From Methylococcaceae bacterium UBA659 (GTDB taxonomy: Bacteria > Pseudomonadota > Gammaproteobacteria > Methylococcales > Methylomonadaceae): a stretch of DNA of 13,021 bases. The notes beneath the pieces were generated by a model, which ran no database searches, was not told the origin of the DNA, and saw nothing but the letters and a program-made list of their open reading frames with translations. Positions 1 through 7,626 of this stretch are shown here, piece after piece (position 1 is the first letter of the stretch; every line of letters starts with the position of its first letter). The position numbers were made by a program, and so were the translations under genes. The stretch is taken from the NCBI GenBank assembly GCA_002299495.1, contig DBNZ01000194.1, positions 1-13,021 of the forward strand, written 5' to 3'.

Positions 1-530
1 ATGCGCCTGGCTTGTGGGGTATGGGTACCCGCCTGGCAACCGGCCGGCATACATTGAAAAATGGCATTGTGTTCACTGTCGATCGGCAGTAGCCTCGCCC
101 CGGACTGGCTAACCGCTTGCATGAACAAGCCGCCAGACATCACCAAAGCTTCTTTGTTGGCCAACAGCACCGTCTTACCAGCCTGAGCTGCTGCCAACGT
201 AGGCAACAAGCCTGCGGCGCCAACGATGGCCGCCATCACCGAATCAACCGACGCCAGCGTGGCCACTTGTTCAAGCGCTTTGCTTCCAGACAGCACCACC
301 GTTCCAGCTAACGCCGTGCCAAACAGTTTATCCCGAAATTGCCCGGCTTTTTGTGCATCAACCACCACGACATACTCTGGTCGATGCTGCATACATTGTT
401 GGCGCAAAAGCTCAATATTATTGTTTGCGGTGAGTGCGACCACTTTGTAAAGGCTAGGATGCCGCGCCACCACATCCAGCGTGCTGACACCGACGGAGCC
501 GGTGGCCCCGAGTATGCAAATGCCTTTCAT
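1..530 (-). CDS. dxr: 1-deoxy-D-xylulose-5-phosphate reductoisomerase, N-terminal 176 residues (cut by window edge)
   Basis: DXP reductoisomerase converts 1-deoxy-D-xylulose 5-phosphate to 2-C-methyl-D-erythritol 4-phosphate with NADPH and a divalent metal. This is the committed step of the MEP isoprenoid pathway in the cytosol. Seen here: the Rossmann motif GATGSVG at residues 8-14, then VMAAIVGAAGLLPTL at about 98-112, GKTVLLANKEAL at 118-129 (K126 matches the NADPH-site lysine), and IDSEHNAIFQC at 150-160, in which D151, S152 and E153 match the metal and substrate residues. The frame is open to the window edge, so only the first half or less of the roughly 390-residue enzyme is present. 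The ATG overlaps the cdsA stop as ATGA, which implies translational coupling. TAGGA lies about 8 bases upstream inside cdsA. Nothing looks damaged. Identity is near certain. Confidence 0.96.
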   Translation of the reverse strand, partial: MKGICILGATGSVGVSTLDVVARHPSLYKVVALTANNNIELLRQQCMQHRPEYVVVVDAQKAGQFRDKLFGTALAGTVVLSGSKALEQVATLASVDSVMAAIVGAAGLLPTLAAAQAGKTVLLANKEALVMSGGLFMQAVSQSGARLLPIDSEHNAIFQCMPAGCQAGTHTPQARR

Positions 531-1399
531 TCGATAGTCCTATAGATAAGTAGAACACCGGCATAAAAGAACGGGGTCGCCGCCACTAAACTGTCAATCC
601 TATCCAGGATACCGCCGTGCCCTGGCAATAATGAACTGCTGTCCTTAACGCCGCGCTGGCGCTTTAGTACGCTGATGAACAAATCGCCGTATATCGAGAT
701 TAATACCGTTAGCACGGACAGCAACACAAAATCGAATGCAACCAGAACATTAAAGCCATAAATCAAACTCAGCACGACCGCACAAAGCGCTCCGGCCACC
801 AAGGCGCCATACATCCCCTCTACTGTTTTTCCAGGACTGATGTCAGGGGCCAATTTGGTTTTGCCAAAATAACGCCCGACAAAATAGGCGGTGACATCGG
901 CCGCCCAAATCAACAGCAAAAAATACATCATCATTTCCGGACCATAAAAGGCCTTGATGCGGGTAAAAAACATCCAGACCGCTTGCAGCACAAACCAACC
1001 AATCAGTAACTTGTACACTGGCTTGATTTGCATCTGCAAAACGGCGGCCGGGGCATTTCTGATGAGGAGCATCAATAGAATCCAAAACAAGATAGGCGGC
1101 ACCACCAACCATTCCAGGATACCGGAGTATGCCCTGACATCCGGCCAATCAAAGACGGTGGCCACCAACTCAAGAAATTGGGTCCAGAAAAAAACTCCCA
1201 ACATGGGCAATAACAGCAGGAGCAAGAAAAGTATCCTTTTGGCCGTGGCCTTGACCCCGGACAGATTTGACCATTCCCAAGCGCCACCCAGCGTTATCAA
1301 ACCTATCAATATCGAAAAATATTCGGGAGACAGAAAAAACACCGCCACCGCCAGTAACGAGGCTAAGACGGTCGCTGTGATGACTCGCAGTTGTATCAT
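527..1399 (-). CDS. cdsA: phosphatidate cytidylyltransferase (CDP-diacylglycerol synthase)
   Basis: CdsA makes CDP-diacylglycerol from phosphatidic acid and CTP in the inner membrane; all major phospholipids derive from it. The 290-residue protein has the family's usual length and is mostly hydrophobic. Likely membrane segments lie near residues 8-40, 56-72, 97-113, 130-146, 157-175, 196-216, 220-240 and 270-286. The conserved block WAADVTAYFVGR (165-176) is followed by ISPGKTVEG (187-195). The family signature runs from S243 to D269, containing VLKRQRGVKD and PGHGGILDRID with the expected K/R, K-D and H-G-G residues. It starts 21 bases after uppS and its last four bases overlap the dxr start. 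The ribosome-binding site is weak, with only an AGG about 11 bases before the ATG, so translation may depend on coupling from uppS. Confidence 0.97.
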   Translation of the reverse strand: MIQLRVITATVLASLLAVAVFFLSPEYFSILIGLITLGGAWEWSNLSGVKATAKRILFLLLLLLPMLGVFFWTQFLELVATVFDWPDVRAYSGILEWLVVPPILFWILLMLLIRNAPAAVLQMQIKPVYKLLIGWFVLQAVWMFFTRIKAFYGPEMMMYFLLLIWAADVTAYFVGRYFGKTKLAPDISPGKTVEGMYGALVAGALCAVVLSLIYGFNVLVAFDFVLLSVLTVLISIYGDLFISVLKRQRGVKDSSSLLPGHGGILDRIDSLVAATPFFYAGVLLIYRTIE

Positions 1400-1420
1400 G
1401 TTGAAAGTGCCTGGTGAAAA

Positions 1421-2179
1421 TTAGGGTGTAATGTTTTTAAGGATTTGTCCGCCGGTATGGCCAAAACGGCGTTGCCTGCTTTTGAAGCTGGCAATAGCCT
1501 CAAGCAATGCGGGTTTATCAAAGTCAGGCCATAACAGGGGAGTGAAATACATTTCTGTGTAAGCCAGTTGCCAGAGCATAAAATTACTGACCCGCTGTTC
1601 GCCGCCCGTTCTGATAAACAAATCAGGATCAGGCAAATCCGCGGTGGACAAATGCAGCCTCAACAATTCTGGGGTAATTTTTTGTTTTGGCAATTTGCCT
1701 TTATCCATTTTATCGGACAACTGTTGAAACGCTTGGCACATGTCCCATTGCCCGCCATAGTTCACGGCAATGACCACAGTAAGGGCCGAATTGTCTTGGG
1801 TCAGCACTTCACTAGCCGTCATTTTCTGTTGCAATGACCCAGAAAAAGCGCCTCTGTCGCCAATAAAACGCAAGCGGATATTGTTATCGTGCAACTTTTC
1901 CACTTCCGATTGTAAAGTGGATGAAAACAGGGATATTAACAGCGAAACCTCTTCCTTGGGACGACGCCAATTTTCGCTGCTAAAAGCAAACAGGGTCAGG
2001 ATTTTAATTTTGTTTTCCCCGCAGGCCTCGACTATTTTCCTGACCGCTTTCACCCCGGCCTGATGGCCAAACGCCCGTGGCATATGACGCCGCTCGGCCC
2101 AACGGCCATTCCCATCCATGATGATAGCAATATGCCGAGGATTTCCACCCGATTGCGGAATCTGGTCTTCACTAGACAT
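1421..2179 (-). CDS. uppS: (2E,6E)-farnesyl-diphosphate-specific ditrans,polycis-undecaprenyl-diphosphate synthase
   Basis: UppS (IspU) adds eight cis isoprene units from IPP to farnesyl diphosphate. The product is the C55 carrier used for peptidoglycan, O-antigen and other surface glycans. Numbered from the ATG at 2179 the protein has 252 residues, a normal length. The catalytic motif HIAIIMDGNGRWAERR lies at 16-31 with D22 as the metal-binding aspartate. FAFSSENWRRP follows at 64-74, and DPDLFIRTGGEQR (184-196) with SNFMLWQLAYTEMYFTP (198-214) forms the C-terminal family signature. A TTG at 2185 would add two residues. Neither start has a clear Shine-Dalgarno sequence, and I prefer ATG. frr ends 11 bases upstream, so coupled translation is plausible. 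The neighbouring dxr supplies isoprenoid precursors and MurJ uses lipid-carrier products, a sensible functional grouping. Confidence 0.96.
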   Translation of the reverse strand: MSSEDQIPQSGGNPRHIAIIMDGNGRWAERRHMPRAFGHQAGVKAVRKIVEACGENKIKILTLFAFSSENWRRPKEEVSLLISLFSSTLQSEVEKLHDNNIRLRFIGDRGAFSGSLQQKMTASEVLTQDNSALTVVIAVNYGGQWDMCQAFQQLSDKMDKGKLPKQKITPELLRLHLSTADLPDPDLFIRTGGEQRVSNFMLWQLAYTEMYFTPLLWPDFDKPALLEAIASFKSRQRRFGHTGGQILKNITP

Positions 2180-2190
2180 TGGCAATGGGA

Positions 2191-2748
2191 TTACAGGGAC
2201 ATCAAATCGGCTTCTTTAGCTTCCAATAACTTCTCTACATCTTTTATGTATTGGTCGGTCAGTTTTTGGACCTTTTCCTCGGCGGCCCTTGCCTCATCCT
2301 CGGAAATTAATTTTTCCTTTTGCGCGTCCTTGATTTCTGAATTGGCGTCCCTGCGGATATTCCTGATGGCCACCCGGCCATTTTCGGCCTCATGCTTCAC
2401 TACTTTCACCAAACTGCGGCGCCGCTCTTCGGTCAACGGCGGCAATGGGATACGGATGGTCATGCCATTGGTGGAAGGGTTCAAGCCAAGATCCGATTTT
2501 AAAATCGCCTTCTCGATGGCTTGCACCATGTTTTTTTCCCAAGGGATGATGGCCAGCGTCCGGGCATCCTCCACCGCAATGTTGGCGACCTGGGTAAGCG
2601 CCGTATCGGTACCGTAGTAAGAGACCGTGATCTGATCCAATAGACTGGGATGCGCCCTACCCGTCCTGATTTTGGAAAATTCGTGCTTTATCGATTCAAT
2701 GCTTTTGCCCATGCGGGCTTCGGCATCGTTATAAATGTCATTGATCAT
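2191..2748 (-). CDS. frr: ribosome recycling factor
   Basis: RRF splits the post-termination 70S complex together with EF-G. The 185-residue length is exactly typical. Visible family blocks are KIRTGRAHPSLLD (26-38), VEDARTLAI (59-67), KAILKSDLGLNP (82-93), RIPLPPLTEERR (98-109) and IRNIRRDAN (127-135). The long charged helices at both ends form domain I of the L-shaped fold. The gene starts inside the last codons of pyrH, an 11-base overlap in another frame. A strong GAGGAA about 8 bases before the ATG is embedded at the end of pyrH. This arrangement favours coupled translation with pyrH, as in many proteobacterial rpsB-tsf-pyrH-frr operons. Confidence 0.98.
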   Translation of the reverse strand: MINDIYNDAEARMGKSIESIKHEFSKIRTGRAHPSLLDQITVSYYGTDTALTQVANIAVEDARTLAIIPWEKNMVQAIEKAILKSDLGLNPSTNGMTIRIPLPPLTEERRRSLVKVVKHEAENGRVAIRNIRRDANSEIKDAQKEKLISEDEARAAEEKVQKLTDQYIKDVEKLLEAKEADLMSL

Positions 2749-3472
2749 TAATTATTCCTCTTTCAATTAGCGAACCGATATCTTCGCCCATCATCAAGCG
2801 CATCACCGCCCCCGGCTCGAAAATATCCATCACCCTCATTGGCATATTGTTTTCCCTGCACAACACCAAGGCGGTGGTGTCCATCACGTTAAGCCGTTGA
2901 TCCAGTGCTTCATCATAAGTCAAACGCGGATAAAATTTGGCATCTTTGACCTTCTCAGGATCGGCCGAAAACACCCCGCGCACCTTAGTCGCCTTAATCA
3001 TCAGTTGAGCGTTTATTTCGATGGCTCGGAGGCTGGCCGCCGAATCCGTGGTAAAAAAAGGGTTGCCGGTACCCGCAGCAAATATCACCACCCGGCCTTT
3101 TTCCAAATGACGGACGGCCCGCCTTCTTATGTAATCCTCACAAACCTGGTTAATCTTCAAGGCGGACATCACCCGGACGGGTTGCCCTAAATGCTCGATG
3201 GCATCTTGCATGGCCAAGGCGTTAATCACCGTGGCCAACATTCCCATCTGGTCTCCCGTCACGCGGCCTAGGCCATCAGAGGCTTTTTCCGCGCCCCGCA
3301 GAATATTGCCGCCGCCAATAACCAACCCCACCTGCACCCCGACGTCACACAATTCCTTAATCTCAATGGCAAGACGCTTAAGGGTATCCGCATCAATGCT
3401 GCCATTCTTACCCATCAAGGCCTCGCCGCTTAACTTCAGCAGAATCCGTTGGCAAATTAATTTTGTGGTCAT
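2738..3472 (-). CDS. pyrH: UMP kinase
   Basis: Bacterial UMP kinase of the amino-acid-kinase superfamily. It phosphorylates UMP to UDP with ATP as a hexamer, is activated by GTP and inhibited by UTP. From the ATG at 3472 the protein has 244 residues, as expected. Visible motifs are ILLKLSGEAL (10-19, nucleotide-binding lysine), VIGGGNILRG (51-60), VTGDQMGMLATVINALA (71-87), FAAGTGNPFFTTDSAA (131-146) and ATKVRGVFSADPEK (161-174). An in-frame TTG two codons upstream (3478) is a possible alternative start. Neither start has a good Shine-Dalgarno sequence. The gene follows tsf after about 57 bases and overlaps frr by 11 bases. No odd residues were noticed. Confidence 0.97.
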   Translation of the reverse strand: MTTKLICQRILLKLSGEALMGKNGSIDADTLKRLAIEIKELCDVGVQVGLVIGGGNILRGAEKASDGLGRVTGDQMGMLATVINALAMQDAIEHLGQPVRVMSALKINQVCEDYIRRRAVRHLEKGRVVIFAAGTGNPFFTTDSAASLRAIEINAQLMIKATKVRGVFSADPEKVKDAKFYPRLTYDEALDQRLNVMDTTALVLCRENNMPMRVMDIFEPGAVMRLMMGEDIGSLIERGIINDQ

Positions 3473-3529
3473 GGTCAATCAGTGGGTTAGGTTAAAAAGC
3501 GGCAGGGCGGGGCGACCATCCAAACAGGG

Positions 3530-4420
3530 TCACTGGGCCGCCTTAACTTGCGCCATCACTTCATCAGCAAAGTTTTCTGCCTTTTTCTCAATGCCTTCAC
3601 CCACTTCAAAACGACTAAAACGGATGACGGCATTGCCTTTTGCCGACACCAACTTGCCGACGTTTATTTTATCGTCTTTAACAAAAGGCTGCCCTAACAA
3701 GGTGACTTCGGCTAAAAATTTGCTGACCCGGCCTTGCACCATTTTTTCAATGATACCCGCAGGCTTACCGCTTTCTGAGGCTTGCGCGTTAAAAATTTCT
3801 TTTTCTTTTTCAATAAGCTCTGCTGACACCTGGTCATCGGATACGCAAATCGGCTTATTCGCGGCGATATGCATGGCGACATCTTTGCCCAATTCAGGGT
3901 CGGCTACGGCCAATTCCACGATGACGCCGATTTTCTTGCCATGCAGATAACAAGCGGCGCCGCCATCTTGGCTTTTGAATTTTTCAAAACGCCTAATAGT
4001 GATGTTTTCGCCCAATTTAGAAACTAAGCCACGGCGCATTTCATCGACGGTAACCCCATCTTCCAGCGGCATCGCCAGCAGCTCTTCTTCAGTTTGAATA
4101 TCGGCGTTCAACAAAGCATCCGCCACGCTGTTAACGAAACCGATAAAGTCATCCGCTTTCGCCACAAAATCAGTTTCACAATTGATATCGACGATTGACA
4201 CGGCTTTCCCATCATCGCTCACTTTTACGCCGATTATCCCTTCGGCGGCAATGCGTCCGGATTTTTTATCCGCTTTGGCAAGACCGGCTTTACGCATGTT
4301 TTCTATGGCCAATTCCATATCACCGCCGGCTTCTACTAAAGCCTTTTTGCATTCCATCATGCCAGAGCCGGTCCGTTCACGCAGTTCCTTAACCATTGGT
4401 GCATTAATTTCGGTAGTCAT
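3530..4420 (-). CDS. tsf: translation elongation factor Ts
   Basis: EF-Ts is the nucleotide exchange factor that releases GDP from EF-Tu. From the ATG at 4420 the protein is 296 residues, close to the usual 280-300. The N-terminal UBA-like domain includes VKELRERTGSGMMECKKAL (10-28). The EF-Tu-contacting motif INCETDFVAKADDF spans about 79-92 with the signature TDFV at 83-86, followed by the two-part core. I chose this start rather than the upstream in-frame ATG at 4450, which would add ten poorly conserved residues. TGAGGAA sits about 10 bases before 4420 and the protein then begins MTTEINAPMVKEL, as in homologues. A terminator-like hairpin lies between rpsB and this gene and could lower tsf transcription relative to rpsB. 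Confidence 0.98.
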   Translation of the reverse strand: MTTEINAPMVKELRERTGSGMMECKKALVEAGGDMELAIENMRKAGLAKADKKSGRIAAEGIIGVKVSDDGKAVSIVDINCETDFVAKADDFIGFVNSVADALLNADIQTEEELLAMPLEDGVTVDEMRRGLVSKLGENITIRRFEKFKSQDGGAACYLHGKKIGVIVELAVADPELGKDVAMHIAANKPICVSDDQVSAELIEKEKEIFNAQASESGKPAGIIEKMVQGRVSKFLAEVTLLGQPFVKDDKINVGKLVSAKGNAVIRFSRFEVGEGIEKKAENFADEVMAQVKAAQ

Positions 4421-4453
4421 CGTTTCGTTTTCCTCAATGTCTATAATCACTAT

Positions 4454-4477
4454 AAAAACGCCCCCGTTAGGAGGCGT
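4454..4477 (-). terminator. intrinsic-terminator-like hairpin between rpsB and tsf
   Basis: On the minus strand an 8-bp stem, ACGCCTCC with GGGGGCGT (one G-T wobble), closes a four-base TAAC loop. A run of five T follows directly, its first T being the last stem base. On the plus strand the wobble becomes a C-A mismatch, so the element favours minus-strand transcripts. It lies 64 bases after rpsB and 34 bases before the tsf ATG, in the middle of an operon, so partial termination (attenuation) is the likely role. Function is inferred from shape only. Confidence 0.6.
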
Positions 4478-4541
4478 ATGGCGGGGATATTAAAACTGAA
4501 AGGCATAGCGGAAGCGACCCGCAACAGCCCTAATTGTAATC

Positions 4542-5288
4542 TTACTCTGCCGCTGCTTCTTCAACAAAATCATCAGCTTCCAAACTGGCTGACATACCAA
4601 GCACCGCTTGTTTCGCATCCAGGATGGCCGCAGCCGCCGCTTCGCAATACAACTTGATGGCGCGGATAGAGTCGTCATTACCTGGAATAACGTAATCGAT
4701 TTTGTCTGGCGCATTGTTCGAATCCACCACCCCTACGACGGGGACGCCCAATTTTTTTGCTTCTTCAATGGCGATATCCTCATAACCCACATCCAAAACA
4801 AAGATGACATCGGGTATGCCTTTCATATCCTTGATGCCGCCCAAGCTCCGCTCCAGCTTTTCCATTTCCCTTTCCATCATCAACGCTTCTTTTTTTCCAA
4901 AACGTTGGTAAAGCGTGCCATCTTCCTTCATGGCTTCCAATTCTTTCAGGCGGCTGATTGATTTTTTTATGGTTTTAAAGTTGGTCATCATGCCGCCCAA
5001 CCAACGATGGTTGACATAAGGCATGCCACAACGGGTAGCTTCCTCGGCAATGACCTTACGGGCCGATTTCTTGGTGCCGACAAACAAAATTGTGCCCTTG
5101 TTAGCGGCCATTTGGCCCAAATAATTCATGGCATCATTGAACAACGGCAGGGTTTTTTCCAGGTTGATGATATGGATTTTGTTACGAGACCCAAACAGGT
5201 ACCCGGCCATTTTGGGATTCCAATAACGAGTTTGATGGCCAAAATGGACGCCCGCCTCAAGCATTTGACGCATAGATACTGCTGACAT
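4542..5288 (-). CDS. rpsB: 30S ribosomal protein S2
   Basis: S2 binds the 30S subunit late, between head and body, and contacts S1. From the ATG at 5288 the protein has 248 residues, slightly longer than the roughly 241 of E. coli, with an extra acidic, alanine-rich tail ending in EEAAAE. Conserved blocks are SVSMRQ-type N-terminus then MLEAGVHFGHQTRYWNPKM (about 7-25), RNKIHIINLEKTLPLFNDA, ILFVGTKKSARKV, VNHRWLGGMMTNFKT, KEALMMEREMEKLERSLGGI and YVIPGNDDSIRAIKLY. A longer reading frame opens at 5390, but AAGGAG lies 7-8 bases before 5288 and the extra residues are unrelated to S2, so 5288 is the start. It is the first gene of the operon, with its own promoter and a structured leader. Confidence 0.98.
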   Translation of the reverse strand: MSAVSMRQMLEAGVHFGHQTRYWNPKMAGYLFGSRNKIHIINLEKTLPLFNDAMNYLGQMAANKGTILFVGTKKSARKVIAEEATRCGMPYVNHRWLGGMMTNFKTIKKSISRLKELEAMKEDGTLYQRFGKKEALMMEREMEKLERSLGGIKDMKGIPDVIFVLDVGYEDIAIEEAKKLGVPVVGVVDSNNAPDKIDYVIPGNDDSIRAIKLYCEAAAAAILDAKQAVLGMSASLEADDFVEEAAAE

Positions 5289-5428
5289 TAATTTCTCCTT
5301 GGTAGAAACCGGATTAAATCCGGCCGGGTTACGCCTCCGCCTATCCCGTTTGGAAACCGCCATCAAATTATGATGGCAGCACCCAACCAAACGTGACGAT
5401 AAACGTGAGTATTGTTAATAAAAATGAA
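5289..5428 (-). promoter_or_regulatory. structured rpsB mRNA leader (probable S2 autoregulatory region)
   Basis: About 140 bases separate the predicted transcription start from the rpsB ATG. Two clean hairpins are visible in the minus-strand RNA. The first is GCCATCA/TGATGGC with a five-base loop (5359-5377). The second is CCGGAT/ATCCGG with a three-base loop (5309-5323), ending about ten bases before the AAGGAG ribosome-binding site. In gammaproteobacteria S2 is known to repress its own rpsB-tsf mRNA through a conserved leader, so this is the natural candidate. Pairing is seen directly; the S2 function is inferred from family knowledge. Confidence 0.6.
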
Positions 5429-5434
5429 CTTAGC

Positions 5435-5463
5435 TTTATATCACAGTTTACAAACCCCAACAA
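5435..5463 (-). promoter_or_regulatory. rpsB promoter with extended -10
   Basis: On the minus strand TTGTTG (5463-5458) and TATAAA (5440-5435) are separated by 17 bases. The -10 is preceded by TG one base upstream, giving TGTGATATAAA at 5445-5435. From memory, the E. coli rpsB promoter carries TGTGGTATAAA as its extended -10, which differs by one base. Transcription should start near 5428. This single promoter would serve the whole rpsB-to-dxr run. Confidence 0.65.
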
Positions 5464-5539
5464 CCATAACCAAGCATGCGAGCCGGCTGGGCGCCCTCTT
5501 AACCTGACCCTGAACGACCGCTTTGGCTAACGTAAAACC

Positions 5540-5996
5540 TCAGGTTCCGATGCAGGCCGCCAAACCGGGTGTTTCCCCCATGACCTTTGCAAATAATGGC
5601 GATTCCGCCTAGGCTGTGAGCCAACGCTTCACCGCAGAGTAAGGCAGGCGTTGAAACCCGTTTTCATCGACTGCGGCAAATTGCCTGACGAACGGGAAAA
5701 TTGCCGCATCGACCATGCCACCATGCCCGCCACCCAAATGCCCCCGGTCGGCTAAACGGCCTTCCAGAACCGCCAAAAACAATTCCGCCTGTTGCCGACA
5801 ATAGCTGTCCGGAAATTCTGGGTAACGGCCTGCATATTTATAACGGCTCACATAAAATTTAAATTCCCCGTTATTTTGGCGAATCAGGCCATAAGCGGCT
5901 GCGTCCATTACCCCCCACCCACTGGGCCGAGTCATTTTGCTGCAATGCCCATTGCATAATATCAAGGCTTTCGTCAATTACGGCGGCGTCGGTTAT
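5540..5996 (-). pseudogene. decayed glutathione S-transferase remnant (C-terminal half)
   Basis: This stretch encodes about 150 residues resembling the second half of a roughly 215-residue GST with a GST_N_3-type thioredoxin domain. It begins in one frame with AAVIDESLDIMQWALQQND (from about 5987). It then shifts at a run of six G (5911-5916 on the plus strand) to the frame MDAAAYGLIRQNNGEFKFY, followed by SRYKYAGRYPEFPDSY and DAAIFPFVRQFAAVDENGF. The frame stops at an amber codon (5609-5611) after RWLTA. The same frame continues past it with AESPLFAKVMGETPG until TGA at 5540-5542, which looks like the normal GST C-terminus. The N-terminal thioredoxin fold is absent: the frame closes at a TGA (5997-5999) just before the homology, and murJ ends about 60 bases further upstream. 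Three lesions make a functional product unlikely. An open frame 5609-5977 covers part of it, but its first residues are out-of-frame nonsense. Confidence 0.8.
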
Positions 5997-6058
5997 TCAA
6001 ATGCGATCTTGTCCACAGCAAATTTCATGAAATCAACAGACCAGCCGGGTAGGTCGCC

Positions 6059-7597
6059 CTACCCAACTGGCACAATTTTAAGATGCGAAAACCTTAATCC
6101 GAAACCGACTAAGGCCAGGACATAAACCCCTGCGCCTAACCCAATGCAGACAACTAAATTAAAAACCCTGACCGATGCCGGCTGTTGCAGCCAAAGATCC
6201 GGCGTAACGATGGCAAACAATAGCGCGGACATGACCAAACAGGCAGACACTACCCGCATAAAAAAAATTGACCCGCCTGGCATCGGCTGGTAAATCTTTG
6301 CGGTTAACAAAGCCTTCAGCAATAACCCGGCATTTGCCAAAGCGCCCAACGCAGTCGCCAACGCCAAGCCCGCATGGGCAAGAGGCCAGGCCAGCAGGTT
6401 TAACAGCAAACTCAGGCACATCGCATAAATCCCAAAACGCACCGGCGCCTTAAAGTTTTCCCGCGCGGTAAAACCCGGCACCAACACCTTAACCAACAAA
6501 TAACCTAACAAGCCAACCGCATAACCTCTTAGGCTTTGCCCCGCCATTTGCACGTCGTTGACTGAAAATTCATCATATTGGAACAAGGTGGACAAAATAG
6601 GCTCCGCCAACACAAAGATTCCAAGGGTTGCAGGCGCACCCGCCAGTAGCACACAACGCAAACCCCAGTCCAGTGTCGATGAAAAATCATCCGGTTTATC
6701 TGAGACATGGCATTTCGCCAACCGCGGCAAAATAACCGTACTTAAGGTGACGCCCAAAATACCCAGAGGAAATTCGACCAGCCGGTCTGAATAATATAAC
6801 CAAGAGACGCTACCGACGGCCAGCAGGGAGGCAACCAGCGTGTCCAACAAAAGGTTCAACTGGGTGACTGACACGATGAACAGGGACGGCAACAAATTGT
6901 TATAGAACCTGCTGACAGCCGGATGGTTAAAATCAACTTGTATGCTGGGCAGCAACCCCAATCGATAAAGAAAGAATATCAGGGCCAACCATTGGATGAG
7001 ACCCGCCGCTGAAACAGACATCGCCAATGCAGAAATGGGTTCATCCAATTCCGGCGCCAACCAAATCGCCGCCACTATCATGACGATATTGAGCACGGCA
7101 GGAAGTAAAACGGGGATGGCAAACCGTCCGTAGGCATTCAGCAAGGAGGCAAATAGGGCAACCGAGGTAATGAACACCAAATACGGTATACAGAATTGAA
7201 ACAGAAGCGTGGCCAGGGTATGGATAGGGCTGTGCCACGCAAAGCCGGGCGCCAATAATAGAACCGCCAAGGGCGCTAACATAACACCCAGCAAGCCCAG
7301 CAGCAGGGATATGGCCATTAAAGTCCCCGAAACCTTGCCTGCAAACAAACGCACGGCAGGATCGCCGCCTTGATCTTTACACTCCACGACAATCGGCAAA
7401 CAAGCGTGGCTGATCGCTCCCTCGGCAAACACCCGGCGGAAAAAGTTAGGGATTTTAAATGCCACAAAAAAAGCATCCGTCATCCAGTCGGCACCAAAAA
7501 TTCTGGCGATCAACATATCCCTTGCAAACCCCAGGAGACGGGAAAACAAGGTCATGGCAGCAACCCAGAAGGTTGATTCAAAAAACCGTCCAGCCAA
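6059..7597 (-). CDS. murJ: lipid II flippase MurJ
   Basis: MurJ (MviN) is the MOP-superfamily flippase that moves lipid II across the inner membrane for peptidoglycan synthesis. The 512-residue, highly hydrophobic protein fits the 14-helix family. Conserved cavity residues sit two positions after the E. coli numbering: R20 and R26 in MTLFSRLLGFARDMLIAR (15-32), D41 in TDAFFVAFKIPNFFRR (40-55), R54 and E59, and D271/R272 in YYSDRLVEFPLGILGV (268-283). The start is TTG at 7597, with AAAGGA about 6 bases upstream; the first ATG would be residue 15 and would remove conserved helix 1. One divergence: the usually strict EGAFSQAF block reads EGAISHAC (59-66). The gene diverges from rpsT, and the usual neighbour ribF is not present here. 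Confidence 0.96.
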   Translation of the reverse strand: MAGRFFESTFWVAAMTLFSRLLGFARDMLIARIFGADWMTDAFFVAFKIPNFFRRVFAEGAISHACLPIVVECKDQGGDPAVRLFAGKVSGTLMAISLLLGLLGVMLAPLAVLLLAPGFAWHSPIHTLATLLFQFCIPYLVFITSVALFASLLNAYGRFAIPVLLPAVLNIVMIVAAIWLAPELDEPISALAMSVSAAGLIQWLALIFFLYRLGLLPSIQVDFNHPAVSRFYNNLLPSLFIVSVTQLNLLLDTLVASLLAVGSVSWLYYSDRLVEFPLGILGVTLSTVILPRLAKCHVSDKPDDFSSTLDWGLRCVLLAGAPATLGIFVLAEPILSTLFQYDEFSVNDVQMAGQSLRGYAVGLLGYLLVKVLVPGFTARENFKAPVRFGIYAMCLSLLLNLLAWPLAHAGLALATALGALANAGLLLKALLTAKIYQPMPGGSIFFMRVVSACLVMSALLFAIVTPDLWLQQPASVRVFNLVVCIGLGAGVYVLALVGFGLRFSHLKIVPVG

Positions 7598-7626
7598 GGT
7601 TATCCTTTGTTTTTAATTTAAAAATC

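Noticed and set aside
2063..2617. 184-residue plus-strand open frame opposite uppS and frr
   Set aside because: Antisense shadow of two conserved genes, with serine-rich low-information sequence.
3198..3950. 250-residue plus-strand open frame opposite pyrH and tsf
   Set aside because: It is antisense to two certain genes, crosses their junction and shows no domain; typical shadow frame.
5609..5977. Intact 122-residue protein-coding gene
   Set aside because: Its first 23 or so residues are out of frame with the GST homology and its stop lies inside that homology, so it is a fragment of a pseudogene.
6022..6033. 12-base palindrome ATTTCATGAAAT between the murJ stop and the GST remnant
   Set aside because: Short, A+T-rich and in a decaying region with no promoter nearby; likely chance.
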